Shown piece by piece: positions 26,621 to 42,100 of a DNA stretch of 64,000 nt. Within the stretch, counting starts at the first letter, position 1. Every line of letters starts with the position of its first letter. The notes beneath the pieces are model-generated. The model was not told the DNA's origin. It saw nothing but the letters and a program-made list of their open reading frames with translations, and ran no database searches. Source of the DNA: Megachile rotundata (Eukaryota; Arthropoda; Insecta; Hymenoptera; Megachilidae); assembly GCF_050947335.1 (NCBI RefSeq), contig NW_027473626.1:62001-126000 (forward strand), written 5' to 3'. The translations under genes and the position numbers were made by a program.

Positions 26621-26875
26621 TATGGCTAATAATATGAGTTAGATTGATAATAATAAGAGTAATGAGTACAGTAATTGTCGTCCTATCGATCATATAAGCA
26701 TAATATGGCTAATAATATGAGTTAGATTGATAAGAATAATAGTAACAAGTATAGTAATTGTCGTTCTGTCGATCATATCTGCATAATATGGTTAATAATA
26801 TGAGTTAGATTGATAATAGTGAGTGTAATAAGCATAGTAATTGTCGTTCTATCGATCATATAAGCATAATATGGC

Positions 26876-26975
26876 NNNNNNNNNNNNNNNNNNNNNNNNN
26901 NNNNNNNNNNNNNNNNNNNNNNNNNNNNNNNNNNNNNNNNNNNNNNNNNNNNNNNNNNNNNNNNNNNNNNNNNNN
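26876..26975. other. Assembly gap (100 N)
   Basis: Exactly 100 N. A round 100 is a usual placeholder for a gap of unknown length, so the true missing length is not given. The left flank stops in mid-monomer at tatggc, while the right flank starts cgtattactc on the opposite monomer strand. An open frame spanning 26841-27035 runs through the N and is not real. Confidence 0.98.
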
Positions 26976-28788
26976 CGTATTACTCTTATTATTATCAATC
27001 TAACTCATATTATTAGCCATATTATGCTTATATGATCGATAGAACGACAAATACTATACTTATTACTCTTATTATTATCAATCTAACTCATATTATTAAC
27101 CATATTATGCTAATATGATCGATAGAACGACAATTACTATACTTATTACACCCACTATTATCAATCTAACTCATATTATTAACCATATTATGCAGATATG
27201 ATCGATAGCACGACATTTACTATACTTATTACTCTTATTATTATCAACCTAACTCATATTATTAGCCATATTATGCTTAAATGATCGATAGAACGACAAT
27301 TACTATACTTATTGCTCTTATTATTATCAATCTAACTCATATTATTAGCCATATTATGCTTATATGAGCAATAGAACTACAATTACTATACTTATTACTC
27401 TTATTATTATCAATCTAACTCATATTATTAACCATATTATGCAGATATGATCGATAGAACTACAATTACTATACTCATTACTCTTATTATTATCAATCTA
27501 ACTCGTATTATTAGCCATATTATGCTTATATGATCGACAGAACGCGAATGACTATACTCACTACTCTTAGTATTATCAATCTAACTCATATTATTAGCCA
27601 CATTATGCCTATATGATCGATAGAACTACAGTTACTATACTTATTACTCTTATTATTATGAATCTAACTCATATTATTAACCATATTATGCAGATATGAT
27701 CGATAGAACTACAATTACTATACTCATTACTCTTATTATTATCAATCTAACTCATATTATTGGCCATATTATGCTTATATGATCGATAGAACGAGAATTA
27801 CTATACTCACTACTCTTAGTATTATCAATCTAACTCATGTTATTAGTCATATTATGCTTAAATGATCGATAGAACGGCAATTACTATACTTATTACTCTT
27901 ATTATTATCAATTTAACTCATATTATTACCCATATTATGCTTATATGATCGATAGAACGACAATTACTATACTTATTACTCTTATTATTATGAATCTAAC
28001 TCATATTATTAACCATATTATGCAGATATGATCGATAGAACTACAATTACTAAACCCATTACTCTTACTATTATCAATCTAACTCATATTATTAGCCAAA
28101 TTATGCTTATATGAGCAATAGAACTACAATTACTATACTTATTACTCTTATTATTATCAATCTAACTCATATTATTAACCATATTATGCAGATATGATCG
28201 ATAGAACTACAATTACTATACTCATTACTCTTATTATTATCAATCTAACTCGTATTATTAGCCATATTATGCTTATATGATCGACAGAACGCGAATGACT
28301 ATACTCACTACTCTTAGTATTATCAATCTAACTCATATTATTAGCCACATTATGCCTATATGATCGATAGAACTACAATTACTATACTCATTACTCTTAT
28401 TATTATCAATCCAACTCATATTATTACCCATATTATGCTGATATGATCGATAGAACGACATTCACTATACTTATTACACTCACTATTATCAATCTAACTC
28501 ATATTATTAACCATATTATGCTTAAATGATCGATAGAACGACAATTACTATACTTATTACTCTTATCATTATCGATCTAACTCATATTATTAACCATATT
28601 ATGCTTATATGATCGATAGAACTACAATTACTATACTCATTACTCTTATTATTTTCAATCCAACTCATATTATTACCCATATTATGCTGATATGATCGAT
28701 AGAACGACATTCACTATACTTATTACACTCACTATTATCAATCTAACTCATATTATTAACCATATTATGCAGATATGATCGATAGAAC
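26976..28788 (-). repeat. Segmental copy R1, left member (partner 32532-34344)
   Basis: Matches 32532-34344 at offset 5556, which is 67 monomers minus 5 bases. The five are accounted for by a 3-base loss near 29475 and one-base losses near 31415 and 31473. Reading across I saw no difference over 1813 bases. The match ends at gaacgac against gaactac (28789/34345). The left end is the gap itself, so this copy is truncated by the assembly. Confidence 0.85.
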
Positions 28789-31700
28789 GACAATTACTAT
28801 ACTTATTACTCTCATTATTATCATTCTAACTCATATTATTAACCATATTAAGCCGATATGATCGATAGAGCTACAATTACTATACTCATTACTCTTAATA
28901 TTATCAATCTAACTCATATTATTAGCCATATTATGCTTATATGACCGACAGAACGACAATTACTATACTTATTACACTCACTGTTATCAATCTAACTCAT
29001 ATTATTAGCCATATTATGCTTATATGACCGACAGAACGACAATTACTATACTTATTACACTCACTGTTATCAATCTAACTCATATTATTAACCATATTAT
29101 GCAGATATGATCGATAGCACGACAGTTACTATACACATTACTCTTACTATTATCAATCTAACTCATATTATTAACCATATTATGCAGATATGATCGATAG
29201 CACGACATTTACTATACTTACTACTCTTATTATTATCAATCTAACTCATATTATTAGCCATATTATGCTTAAATGATCGATAGAACGACAATTACTATAC
29301 TTATTACTCTTATTATTATCAATCTAACTCATATTATTAGCCATATTATGCTTATATGAGCAATAGAACTACAATTACTATACTTATTACTCTTATTATT
29401 ATCAATCTAACTCATATTATTAACCATATTATGCAGATATGATCGATAGAACTACAATTACTATACTCATTACTCTTATTATCAATCTAACTCGTATTAT
29501 TAGCCATATTATGCTTATATGATCGACAGAACGCGAATGACTATACTCACTACTCTTAGTATTATCAATCTAACTCATATTATTAGCCACATTATGCCTA
29601 TATGATCGATAGAACTACAATTACTATACTTATTACTCTTATTATTATGAATCTAACTCATATTATTAACCATATTATGCAGATATGATCGATAGAACTA
29701 CAACTACTATACTCATTACTCTTATTATTATCAATCTAACTCATTTTATTAGCCATATTATGCTTATATGATCGATAGAGCGACAATTACTATACTCATT
29801 ACTCTTATTATTATCAATCTAACTCATATGATTAGCCATATTATGCTTGTATGATCGGTAGAACGATAATTACTATACTCATTACTCTTATTGTTATCAA
29901 TCTAACTCATATTATTAGCCATATTATGCATATATGATCGACAGAACGACCATTACTATACTTATTACACTCACTATTATCAATCTAACTCATATTATTA
30001 ACCATATTATGCTTATATGAGCGATAGAACGACAATTACTATACTCATTACTCTTATTACTATCAATCTAACACATATTATTAGCCATATTATGCTTATA
30101 TGATCGATAGAACGACAATTACTATACTCATTACTCTTATTGTTATCAATCTAACTCATATTATTAGCCATATTATGCTTATATGATTGATAGAACGACA
30201 ATTACTATACTTATTACACTCACTGTTATCAATCTAACTCATATTATTAACCATATTATGCAGATATGATCGATAGAACTACAACTACTATACTCATTAC
30301 TCTTATTATTATCAATCTAACTCATATTATTAGCCATATTATGCTTATGTGATCGATAGAACGACAATTACTATACTTATTACTCTTATTATTATCAATC
30401 TAACTCATATGATTAGCCATATTATGCTTGTATGATCGGTAGAACGACAATTACTACACTAATTACTCTTATTATTAACAATCTAACTCATATTATTAAC
30501 CATATTATACAGATATGATCGATAGAACTACAACTACTATACTCATTACTCTTATTATTATCAATCTAACATATATTATTAGCCATATTATGCTTATATG
30601 ATTGATAGAACGACAATTACTATACTTATTACACTCACTGTTATCAATCTGACTCATATTATTAACCATATTATGCAGATATGATCGATAGAACGGCAAT
30701 AACTATACTCATTACTCTTATTATTATCAATCTAACTCATATTATTAGCAATATTATGCTTATATGATCGATAGAACGACAATTACTATACTTATTACTC
30801 TTATTATTATCAATCTGACTCATATTATTAGCCGTATTATGCTTATATGATCGATAGAACGACAATTACTATAGTTATTCGTCTTATTATTATCAATCTA
30901 ACTCATATTATTAGCCATATTATGCTTATATGATCGGTAGAACTACAATTACTATACTTATTACTCTTATTATTATCAATCTAACTCATATGATTAACCA
31001 TATTATGCAGATGTGATCGATAGAACTACAACTACTATACTCATTACTCTTATTATTATCAATCTAACACATATTATTAGCCATATTATGCTTATATGAT
31101 TGATAGAACGACAATTACTATACTTATTACACTCACTGTTATCAATCTAACTCATATTATTAACCATATTATGCAGATATGATCGATAGAACTACAACTA
31201 CTATACTCATTACTCTTATTATTATCAATCTAACTCATTTTATTAGCCATATTATGCTTATATGATCGATAGAACGACAATTACTATACTTATTATTCTT
31301 ATTTTTATCAACCCAACTCATATTATTCGCCATATTATGCTTAAATGATCGATAGAACGACAATTACTATACTCATTACTCTTATTATTATCAATCTAAC
31401 CCATATTATTAGCCATTTATGCTTATATGATCGGTAGAACGACAATCACTATACTTATTACTCTTATTATTATGATCTAACTCATATTATTAACCATATT
31501 ATGCTAATATGATCGATAGAACGACACTTACTATACTTATTACACTCACTATTATCAATCTAACTCATATTATTAACCATATTATGCAGATATGATCAAT
31601 AGCACGACATTTACTATACCTATTACTCTTATTATTATCAGCCTAACTCATATTATTAGCCATATTATGCTTATATGATCGACAGAACGACAACTACTAT

Positions 31701-32531
31701 ACTTATCGCACTCACTGTTATCAATCTAACTCATATTATTAGCCATATTATGCTTATATGATCGACAGAACGACAACTACTATACTTATTACACTTACTG
31801 TTATCAATCTATCTCATATTATTAACCATATTATGCTTATATGATCGATAGAACGACAATTACTGTACTTATTACTCTTATCATTATGGATCTAACTCTT
31901 ATTATTAGCCATATTATGCTTATAATATCGATAGAACGACAATTACTATACTTATTACTGTTATTATTATCAATCTAACTCATACTATTAGCCATATTAT
32001 GCTTATATGATCGATAGAACGACAATTACTATGCTTATTACTCTTATTATTATCAATCTAACTCATATTATTAGCCATATTATGGTTATATGATTGACAG
32101 GACGACGATTACTATACTTATTACACTCACTGTTATCAATCTAACTCATATTATTAACCATATTATGCAAATTTGATCGATAGAGCGACAATCACTATAC
32201 TTATTACTCTTATTATTATCAACCTAACTCATATTATTAGCCATATTATGCTTATATGATCGATAGAACGACAATTACTACACTTATTACTCTTATTATT
32301 ATGAATCTAACTCATATTATTAACCATATTATGCAGATATGATCGATAGAACGACAATTACTATACTCATTACTCTTATTATTATCAATCTAACTCATAT
32401 TATTAGCCATATTATGCTTATATTATCGATAGAACGACAATTACTATACTTATTACTGTTATTATTATCAATCTAACTCATATTATTAGCCATATTATGC
32501 TTAAATGATCGATAGAACGACAATTACTATA
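28789..32531 (-). repeat. Divergent stretch of the right array
   Basis: About 45 monomers with many private variants: catatgattagcc near 29825, tgcttgtatgatcgg near 29850, gttattcgtc near 30875, agccatttatgc near 31415, attatgatctaac near 31473 and gctcatatt-type changes around 31880-32100. Shared runs with other parts are short. A 64-codon open frame on the - strand at 30505-30699 arises because chance variants remove stops; it has no support as a gene. Confidence 0.8.
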
Positions 32532-34344
32532 CGTATTACTCTTATTATTATCAATCTAACTCATATTATTAGCCATATTATGCTTATATGATCGATAGAA
32601 CGACAAATACTATACTTATTACTCTTATTATTATCAATCTAACTCATATTATTAACCATATTATGCTAATATGATCGATAGAACGACAATTACTATACTT
32701 ATTACACCCACTATTATCAATCTAACTCATATTATTAACCATATTATGCAGATATGATCGATAGCACGACATTTACTATACTTATTACTCTTATTATTAT
32801 CAACCTAACTCATATTATTAGCCATATTATGCTTAAATGATCGATAGAACGACAATTACTATACTTATTGCTCTTATTATTATCAATCTAACTCATATTA
32901 TTAGCCATATTATGCTTATATGAGCAATAGAACTACAATTACTATACTTATTACTCTTATTATTATCAATCTAACTCATATTATTAACCATATTATGCAG
33001 ATATGATCGATAGAACTACAATTACTATACTCATTACTCTTATTATTATCAATCTAACTCGTATTATTAGCCATATTATGCTTATATGATCGACAGAACG
33101 CGAATGACTATACTCACTACTCTTAGTATTATCAATCTAACTCATATTATTAGCCACATTATGCCTATATGATCGATAGAACTACAGTTACTATACTTAT
33201 TACTCTTATTATTATGAATCTAACTCATATTATTAACCATATTATGCAGATATGATCGATAGAACTACAATTACTATACTCATTACTCTTATTATTATCA
33301 ATCTAACTCATATTATTGGCCATATTATGCTTATATGATCGATAGAACGAGAATTACTATACTCACTACTCTTAGTATTATCAATCTAACTCATGTTATT
33401 AGTCATATTATGCTTAAATGATCGATAGAACGGCAATTACTATACTTATTACTCTTATTATTATCAATTTAACTCATATTATTACCCATATTATGCTTAT
33501 ATGATCGATAGAACGACAATTACTATACTTATTACTCTTATTATTATGAATCTAACTCATATTATTAACCATATTATGCAGATATGATCGATAGAACTAC
33601 AATTACTAAACCCATTACTCTTACTATTATCAATCTAACTCATATTATTAGCCAAATTATGCTTATATGAGCAATAGAACTACAATTACTATACTTATTA
33701 CTCTTATTATTATCAATCTAACTCATATTATTAACCATATTATGCAGATATGATCGATAGAACTACAATTACTATACTCATTACTCTTATTATTATCAAT
33801 CTAACTCGTATTATTAGCCATATTATGCTTATATGATCGACAGAACGCGAATGACTATACTCACTACTCTTAGTATTATCAATCTAACTCATATTATTAG
33901 CCACATTATGCCTATATGATCGATAGAACTACAATTACTATACTCATTACTCTTATTATTATCAATCCAACTCATATTATTACCCATATTATGCTGATAT
34001 GATCGATAGAACGACATTCACTATACTTATTACACTCACTATTATCAATCTAACTCATATTATTAACCATATTATGCTTAAATGATCGATAGAACGACAA
34101 TTACTATACTTATTACTCTTATCATTATCGATCTAACTCATATTATTAACCATATTATGCTTATATGATCGATAGAACTACAATTACTATACTCATTACT
34201 CTTATTATTTTCAATCCAACTCATATTATTACCCATATTATGCTGATATGATCGATAGAACGACATTCACTATACTTATTACACTCACTATTATCAATCT
34301 AACTCATATTATTAACCATATTATGCAGATATGATCGATAGAAC
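32532..34344 (-). repeat. Partner of 26976-28788
   Basis: Right member of the R1 pair. It follows an acgtattactc junction that in the left member coincides with the gap edge, so the bases just before 32532 predict what may lie in the gap next to 26976. It holds two copies of the gagcaatagaac to acgcgaatgac run, 747 bp (9 x 83) apart, also seen at 27366 and 28113. Confidence 0.83.
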
Positions 34345-34508
34345 TACAATTACTATACTCATTACTCTTATTATCAATCTAACTCGTATTATTAGCCATA
34401 TTATGCTTATATGATCGACAGAACGCGAATGACTATACTCGCTACTCTTAGTATTATCAATCTAACTCATATTATTAGCCACATTATGCCTATATGATCG
34501 ATAGAACT

Positions 34509-37500
34509 ACAATTACTATACTTATTACTCTTATTATTATCATTCTAACTCATATTATTAACCATATTATGCAGATATGAGCGATAGAACTACAATTACT
34601 ATACTCATTACTCTTATTATTATCAATCTAACTCATATTATTAGCCATATTATGCTTATATGATCGATAGAACGACAATTACTATACTTATTATTCTTAT
34701 TTTTATCAACCCAACTCATATTATTCGCCATATTATGCTTAAATGATCGATAGAACGACAATTACTATACTTATTACTCTTATCATTATCGATCTAACTC
34801 ATATTATTAACCATATTATGCTTATATGATCGATAGAACTACAATTACTATACTCATTACTCTTATTATTTTCAATCCAACTCATATTATTACCCATATT
34901 ATGCTGATATGATCGATAGAACGACATTCACTATACTTATTACACTCACTATTATCAATCTAACTCATATTATTAACCATATTATGCAGATATGATCGAT
35001 AGAACGACAATTACTATACTTATTACTCTTATTATTATCATTCTAACTCATATTATTAACCATATTATGCCGATATGATCGATAGAGCTACAATTACTAT
35101 ACTCATTACTCTTAATATTATCAATCTAACTCATATTATTAGCCATATTATGCTTATATGACCGACAGAACGACAATTACTATACTTATTACACTCACTG
35201 TTATCAATCTAACTCATATTATTAACCATATTATGCAGATATGATCGATAGCACGACATTTACTATACTTACTACTCTTATTATTATCAATCTAACTCAT
35301 ATTATTAGCCATATTATGCTTAAATGATCGATAGAACGACAATTACTATACTTATTACTCTTATTTTTATCAATCTAACTCATATTATTAGCCATATTAT
35401 GCTTATATGAGCAATAGAACTACAATTACTATACTTATTACTCTTATTATTATCAATCTAACTCATATTATTAACCATATTATGCAGATATGATCGATAG
35501 AACTACAATTACTATACTCATTACTCTTATTATCAATCTAACTCGTATTATTAGCCATATTATGCTTATATGATCGACAGAACGCGAATGACTATACTCA
35601 CTACTCTTAGTATTATCAATCTAACTCATATTATTACCCATATTATGCTGATATGATCGATAGAACGACATTCACTATACTTATTACACTCACTATTATC
35701 AATCTAACTCATATTATTAACCATATTATGCAGATATGATCGATAGAACGACAATTACTATACTTATTACTCTTATTATTATCATTCTAACTCATATTAT
35801 TAACCATATTATGCAGATATGAGCGATAGAACTACAATTACTATACTCATTACTCTTATTATTATCAATCTAACTCATATTATTAGCCATATTATGCTTA
35901 TATGATCGATAGAACGACAATTACTATACTTATTATTCTTATTTTTATAAACCCATCTCATATTATTCGCCATATTATGCTTAAATGATCGATAGAACGA
36001 CAATTACTATACTTATTACTCTTATCATTATCGATCTAACTCATATTATTAACCATATTATGCTTATATGATCGATAGAACTACAATTACTATACTCATT
36101 ACTCTTATTATTTTCAATCCAACTCATATTATTACCCATATTATGCTGATATGATCGATAGAACGACATTCACTATACTTATTACACTCACTAGTATCAA
36201 TCTAACTCATATTATTAACCATATTATGCAGATATGATCGATAGAACGACAATTACTATACTTATTACTCTTATTATTATCATTCTAACTCATATTATTA
36301 ACCATATTAAGCCGATATGATCGATAGAGCAACAATTACTATACTCATTACTCTTATTATTATCAATCTAACTCATATTATTAGCCATATTATGCTTATA
36401 TGATCGATAGAACGACAATTACTATACTCATTACTCTTATTATTATCAATCTAACTCATATTATTAGCCATACTATACTTATATGATCGACAGAACGACA
36501 ATTACTATACTTATTACACTTACTATTATCAATCTAACTCATATTATTAGCCATATTATGCTTATATGATCGATAGAACGACAATTACTGTACTTATTAC
36601 TCTTATCATTATCGATCTAACTCATATTATTAACCATATTATGCAGATATGATCGATAGAACTACAATTACTATACTCATTACTCTTAGTATTATCAATC
36701 TAACTCATATTATTAGCCATATTATGCTTATATGATCCATAGAATGAGAATTACTATACTCACTACTCTTAGTATTATCACTCTAACTCATATTATTAGC
36801 CTTATTATGCTTATATGATCGATAGAACGACAATTACTGTATTTATTACTCTTATTATTATCAATCTAACTCATATTATTAGCCATATTATGCTTATATG
36901 ATCGATAGAACGAGAATTACTATACTCACTACTCTTAGTATTATCAATCTAACTCATATTATTAGCCATATTATGCTTATATTGTCGATAGAACGACAAT
37001 TACTAGACTTATTACTGTTATTACTATCAATCTAACTCATATTATTAGCCATATTATGCTTCATTGATCGATAGAACGACAATTACTATACTTATTACTC
37101 TTATTATTATCAATCTAACTCATATTATTAGCCAAATTATGCTTATATGATCGATAGAACGACAATTACTATACGTATTACTCTTATTATTATGAATCTA
37201 ACTCATATTATTAACCATATTATGCTAATATGATCGATAGAACGACACTTACTATACTTATTACACTCACTATTATCAATCTAACTCATATTATTAACCA
37301 TATTATGCAGATATGATCGATAGCACGACATTTACTATACTTATTACTCTTATTATTATCAACCTAACTCATATTATTAGCCATATTATGCTTATATGAT
37401 CGATAGAACGACAATTACTATACTTATTATTCTTATTTTTATCAACCCAACTCATATTATTCGCCATATTATGCTTAAATGATCGATAGAACGACAATTA

Positions 37501-38529
37501 CTATACTTATTACTCCTATTATTATGAATCTAACTCATATTATTAGCCATATTATGCTTATATGATCGATAGAACGACAATTACTATACTCGTTACTCTT
37601 ATTATTATCAATCTAACTCATATTATTAGACATATTATACTTATATGATCGACAGAACGACAATTACTATACTTATTACACTAACTATTATCAACCTAAC
37701 TCATATTATTAGCCATATTATGCTTATATGATCGATAGAACGACAATTACTATACTTATTACTCTTATTATTATCATTCTAACTCATATTATTAACCATA
37801 TTAAGCCGATATGATCGATAGAGCTACAATTACTATACTCATTACTCTTATTATTATCAATCTAACTCATATTATTAGCCATATTATGCTTATATGATCG
37901 ATAGAACGACAATTACTATACTCATTACTCTTATTATTATCAATCTAACTCATAATATTAGCCATATTATGCTTAAATGATCGATAGAACTACAATTACT
38001 ATACTCATTACTCTTATTATTATCAATCTAACCCATATTATTAGCCATATTATGCTAATATGATCGACAGAACGACAATTACTATACTTATTACACTCAC
38101 TGTTATCAATCTAACTCATATTATTAACCATATTATGCAAATTTGATCGATAGAACGACAATCACTATACTTATTACTCTTATTATTATCAACCTAACTC
38201 ATATTATTAGCCATATTATGCTTATATGATCGATAGAACGACAATTACTATAATTATTACTCTTATTATTATGAATCTAACTCATATTATTAACCATATT
38301 ATGCAGATATGATCGATAGAACTACAATTACTATACTCATTACTCTTATTATTATCAATCTAACTCTTATTATTAGCCATATTATGCTTATAATATCGAT
38401 AGAACGCTAATTACTATACCTATTACTGTTATTATTATCAATCTAACTCATATTATTAGCCATATTATGCTTAAATGATCGATAGAACTACAATTACTAT
38501 ACTCATTACTCTTATTATTATCAATCTAA
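34509..38529 (-). repeat. Segmental copy R2, first member (partner 44706-48726)
   Basis: About 4.02 kb, matching 44706-48726 at offset 10197, which is 123 monomers minus 12 bases. The 12 equals four 3-base losses lying between (near 38840, 40750, 43650, 45725). Private markers recur: ctagtatcaa (36191 and 46388), gatccatag (36734 and 46931) and gaacgctaatt. Differences are few: acccatctc near 35953, gagcaacaatt near 36329, and cataatatta near 37951. The match ends at ctaactcat against ctaacccat (38530/48727). Confidence 0.87.
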
Positions 38530-39177
38530 CTCATATTATTGGCCATATTATGCTTATATGATCGATAGAACGAGAATTACTATACTCACTACTCTTAGTA
38601 TTATCAATCTAACTCATGTTATTAGCCATATTATGCTTAAATGATCGATAGAACGGCAATTACTATACTTATTACTCTTATTATTATCAATCTAACTCAT
38701 ATTATTAGCCATATTATGCTTATATGAGCAATAGAACTACAATTACTATACTTATTACTCTTATTATTATCAATCTAACTCATATTATTAACCATATTAT
38801 GCAGATATGATCGATAGAACTACAATTACTATACTCATTACTCTTATTATCAATCTAACTCGTATTATTAGCCATATTATGCTTATATGATCGACAGAAC
38901 GCGAATGACTATACTCACTACTCTTAGTATTATCAATCTAACTCATATTATTAGCCATATTATGCTTAAATGATCGATAGAACGACAATTACTATACTTA
39001 TTACTCTTATTATTATCAATCTAACTCATATTATTGGCCATATTATGCTTATATGATCGATAGAACGAGAATTACTATACTCACTACTCTTAGTATTATC
39101 AATCTAACTCATGTTATTAGCCATATTATGCTTAAATGATCGATAGAACGGCAATTACTATACTTATTACTCTTATT

Positions 39178-42100
39178 ATTATCGATTTAACTCATATTAT
39201 TACCCATATTATGCTTATATGATCGATAGAACGACAATTACTATACTTATTACTCTTATTATTATGAATCTAACTCATATTATTAACCATATTATGCAGA
39301 TATGATCGATAGAACTACAATTACTAAACTCATTACTCTTACTATTATCAATCTAACTCATATTATTAACCATATTATGCAGATATGATCGATAGCACGA
39401 CATTTACTATACTTACTACTCTTATTATTATCAATCTAACTCATATTATTAGCCATATTATGCTTAAATGATCGATAGAACGACAATTACTATACTTATT
39501 ACTCTTATTATTATCAATCTAACTCATATTATTAGCCATATTATGCTTATATGAGCAATAGAACTACAATTACTATACTTATTACTCTTATTATTATCAA
39601 TCTAACTCATATTATTAACCATATTATGCAGATATGGTCGATAGAACTACAATTACTATACTCATTACTCTTATTATTATCAATCTAACTCGTATTATTA
39701 GCCATATTATGCTTATATGATCAACAGAACGCGAATGACTATACTCACTACTCTTAGTATTATCAATCTAACTCATATTATTAGCCACATTATGCCTATA
39801 TGATCGATAGAACTACAATTACTATACTCATTACTCTTATTATTATCAATCCAACTCATATTATTACCCATATTATGCTGATATGATCGATAGAACGACA
39901 TTCACTATACTTATTACACTCACTATTATCAATCTAACTCATATTATTAACCATATTATGCAGATATGATCGATAGAACTACAATTACTATACTCATTAC
40001 TCTTATTATTTTCAATCCAACTCATATTATTACCCATATTATGCTGATATGATCGATAGAACGACATTCACTATACTTATTACACTCACTATTATCAATC
40101 TAACTCATATTATTAACCATATTATGCAGATATGATCGATAGAACGACAATTACTATACTTATTACTCTTATTATTATCATTCTAACTCATATTATTAAC
40201 CATATTAAGCCGATATGATCGATAGAGCTACAATTACTATACTCATTACTCTTAATATTATCAATCTAACTCATATTATTAGCCATATTATGCTTATATG
40301 ACCGACAGAACGACAATTACTATACTTATTACACTCACTGTTATCAATCTAACTCATATTATTAACCATATTATGCAGATATGATCGATAGAACTACAAT
40401 TACTAAACTCATTACTCTTACTATTATCAATCTAACTCATATTATTAACCATATTATGCAGATATGATCGATAGCACGACATTTACTATACTTACTACTC
40501 TTATTATTATCAATCTAACTCATATTATTAGCCATATTATGCTTAAATGATCGATAGAACGACAATTACTATACTTATTACTCTTATTATTATCAATCTA
40601 ACTCATATTATTAGCCATATTATGCTTATATGAGCAATAGAACTACAATTACTATACTTATTACTCTTATTATTATCAATCTAACTCATATTATTAACCA
40701 TATTATGCAGATATGATCGATAGAACTACAATTACTATACTCATTACTCTTATTATCAATCTAACTCGTATTATTAGCCATATTATGCTTATATGATCGA
40801 CAGAACGCGAATGACTATACTCGCTACTCTTAGTATTATCAATCTAACTCATATTATTAGCCACATTATGCCTATATGATCGATAGAACTACAATTACTA
40901 TACTTATTACTCTTATTATTATGAATCTAACTCATATTATTAACCATATTATGCAGATATGATCGATAGAACTACAATTACTATACTCATTACTCTTATT
41001 ATTATCAATGTAACTCATATTATTGGCCATATTATGCTTATATGATCGATAGAACGAGAATTACTATACTCACTACTCTTAGTATTATCAATCTAACTCA
41101 TGTTATTAGCCATATTATGCTTAAATGATCGATAGAACGGCAATTACTATACTTATTACTCTTATTATTATCAATTTAACTCATATTATTACCCATATTA
41201 TGCTTATATGATCGATAGAACGACAATTACTATACTTATTACTCTTATTATTATGAATCTAACTCATATTATTAACCATATTATGCAGATATGATCGATA
41301 GAACTACAATTACTAAACTCATTACTCTTACTATTATCAATCTAACTCATATTATTAGCCAAATTATGCTTATATGAGCAATAGAACTACAATTACTATA
41401 CTTATTACTCTTATTATTATCAATCTAACTCATATTATTAACCATATTATGCAGATATGATCGATAGAACTACAATTACTATACTCATTACTCTTATTAT
41501 TATCAATCTAACTCGTATTATTAGCCATATTATGCTTATATGATCGACAGAACGCGAATGACTATACTCACTACTCTTAGTATTATCAATCTAACTCATA
41601 TTATTAGCCACATTATGCCTATATGATCGATAGAACTACAATTACTATACTCATTACTCTTATTATTATCAATCCAACTCATATTATTACCCATATTATG
41701 CTGATATGATCGATAGAACGACATTCACTATACTTATTACACTCACTATTATCAATCTAACTCATATTATTAACCATATTATGCAGATATGATCGATAGA
41801 ACGACAATTACTATACTTATTACTCTTATTATTATCATTCTAACTCATATTATTAACCATATTATGCAGATATGAGCGATAGAACTACAATTACTATACT
41901 CATTACTCTTATTATTATCAATCTAACTCATATTATTAGCCATATTATGCTTATATGATCGATAGAACGACAATTACTATACTTATTATTCTTATTTTTA
42001 TCAACCCAACTCATATTATTCGCCATATTATGCTTAAATGATCGATAGAACGACAATTACTATACTTATTACTCTTATCATTATCGATTTAACTCATATT

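Larger units (their letters stand above)
1..26875 (+). repeat. Left satellite array, 83-bp monomer, + orientation
   Basis: This is an uninterrupted head-to-tail array of an 83-bp unit, about 324 copies. Period 83 is seen directly: the unit starting ttgataataa at 1 restarts at 84, 167 and 250, and rare variants much further apart are separated by multiples of 83. The phase is broken only by isolated small indels, for example a lost A near 2460 and again near 11256, an extra A near 11910, an extra T near 20607, an extra C near 22280 and a lost base near 23035. Main monomer types are: A (gtcgtcctatcg then aagcata), B (cggtcatataacc), C (tgacgttatatcg, usually after B), D (gatcatatctgc then tggttaat) and E (tagtgagtgtaataag, usually after D). 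No non-satellite DNA was seen. Family identity and host are not recognised. A centromeric or heterochromatic role is inferred from size and organisation only. Confidence 0.97.

Noticed and set aside
26841..27035. Open frame spanning the gap
   Set aside because: More than half of it is N, and it joins monomers of opposite orientation.
26700..27300. Large palindrome or inverted duplication centred on the gap
   Set aside because: The monomers on the two sides have different variants; the private gcatgatatg type left of the gap has no reverse-complement partner just right of it.
30505..30699. 64-codon open frame on the - strand
   Set aside because: It lies wholly in satellite monomers and passes through several monomers in shifting frames. 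It exists only because chance variants remove stops, and it has no codon pattern or context of a gene.
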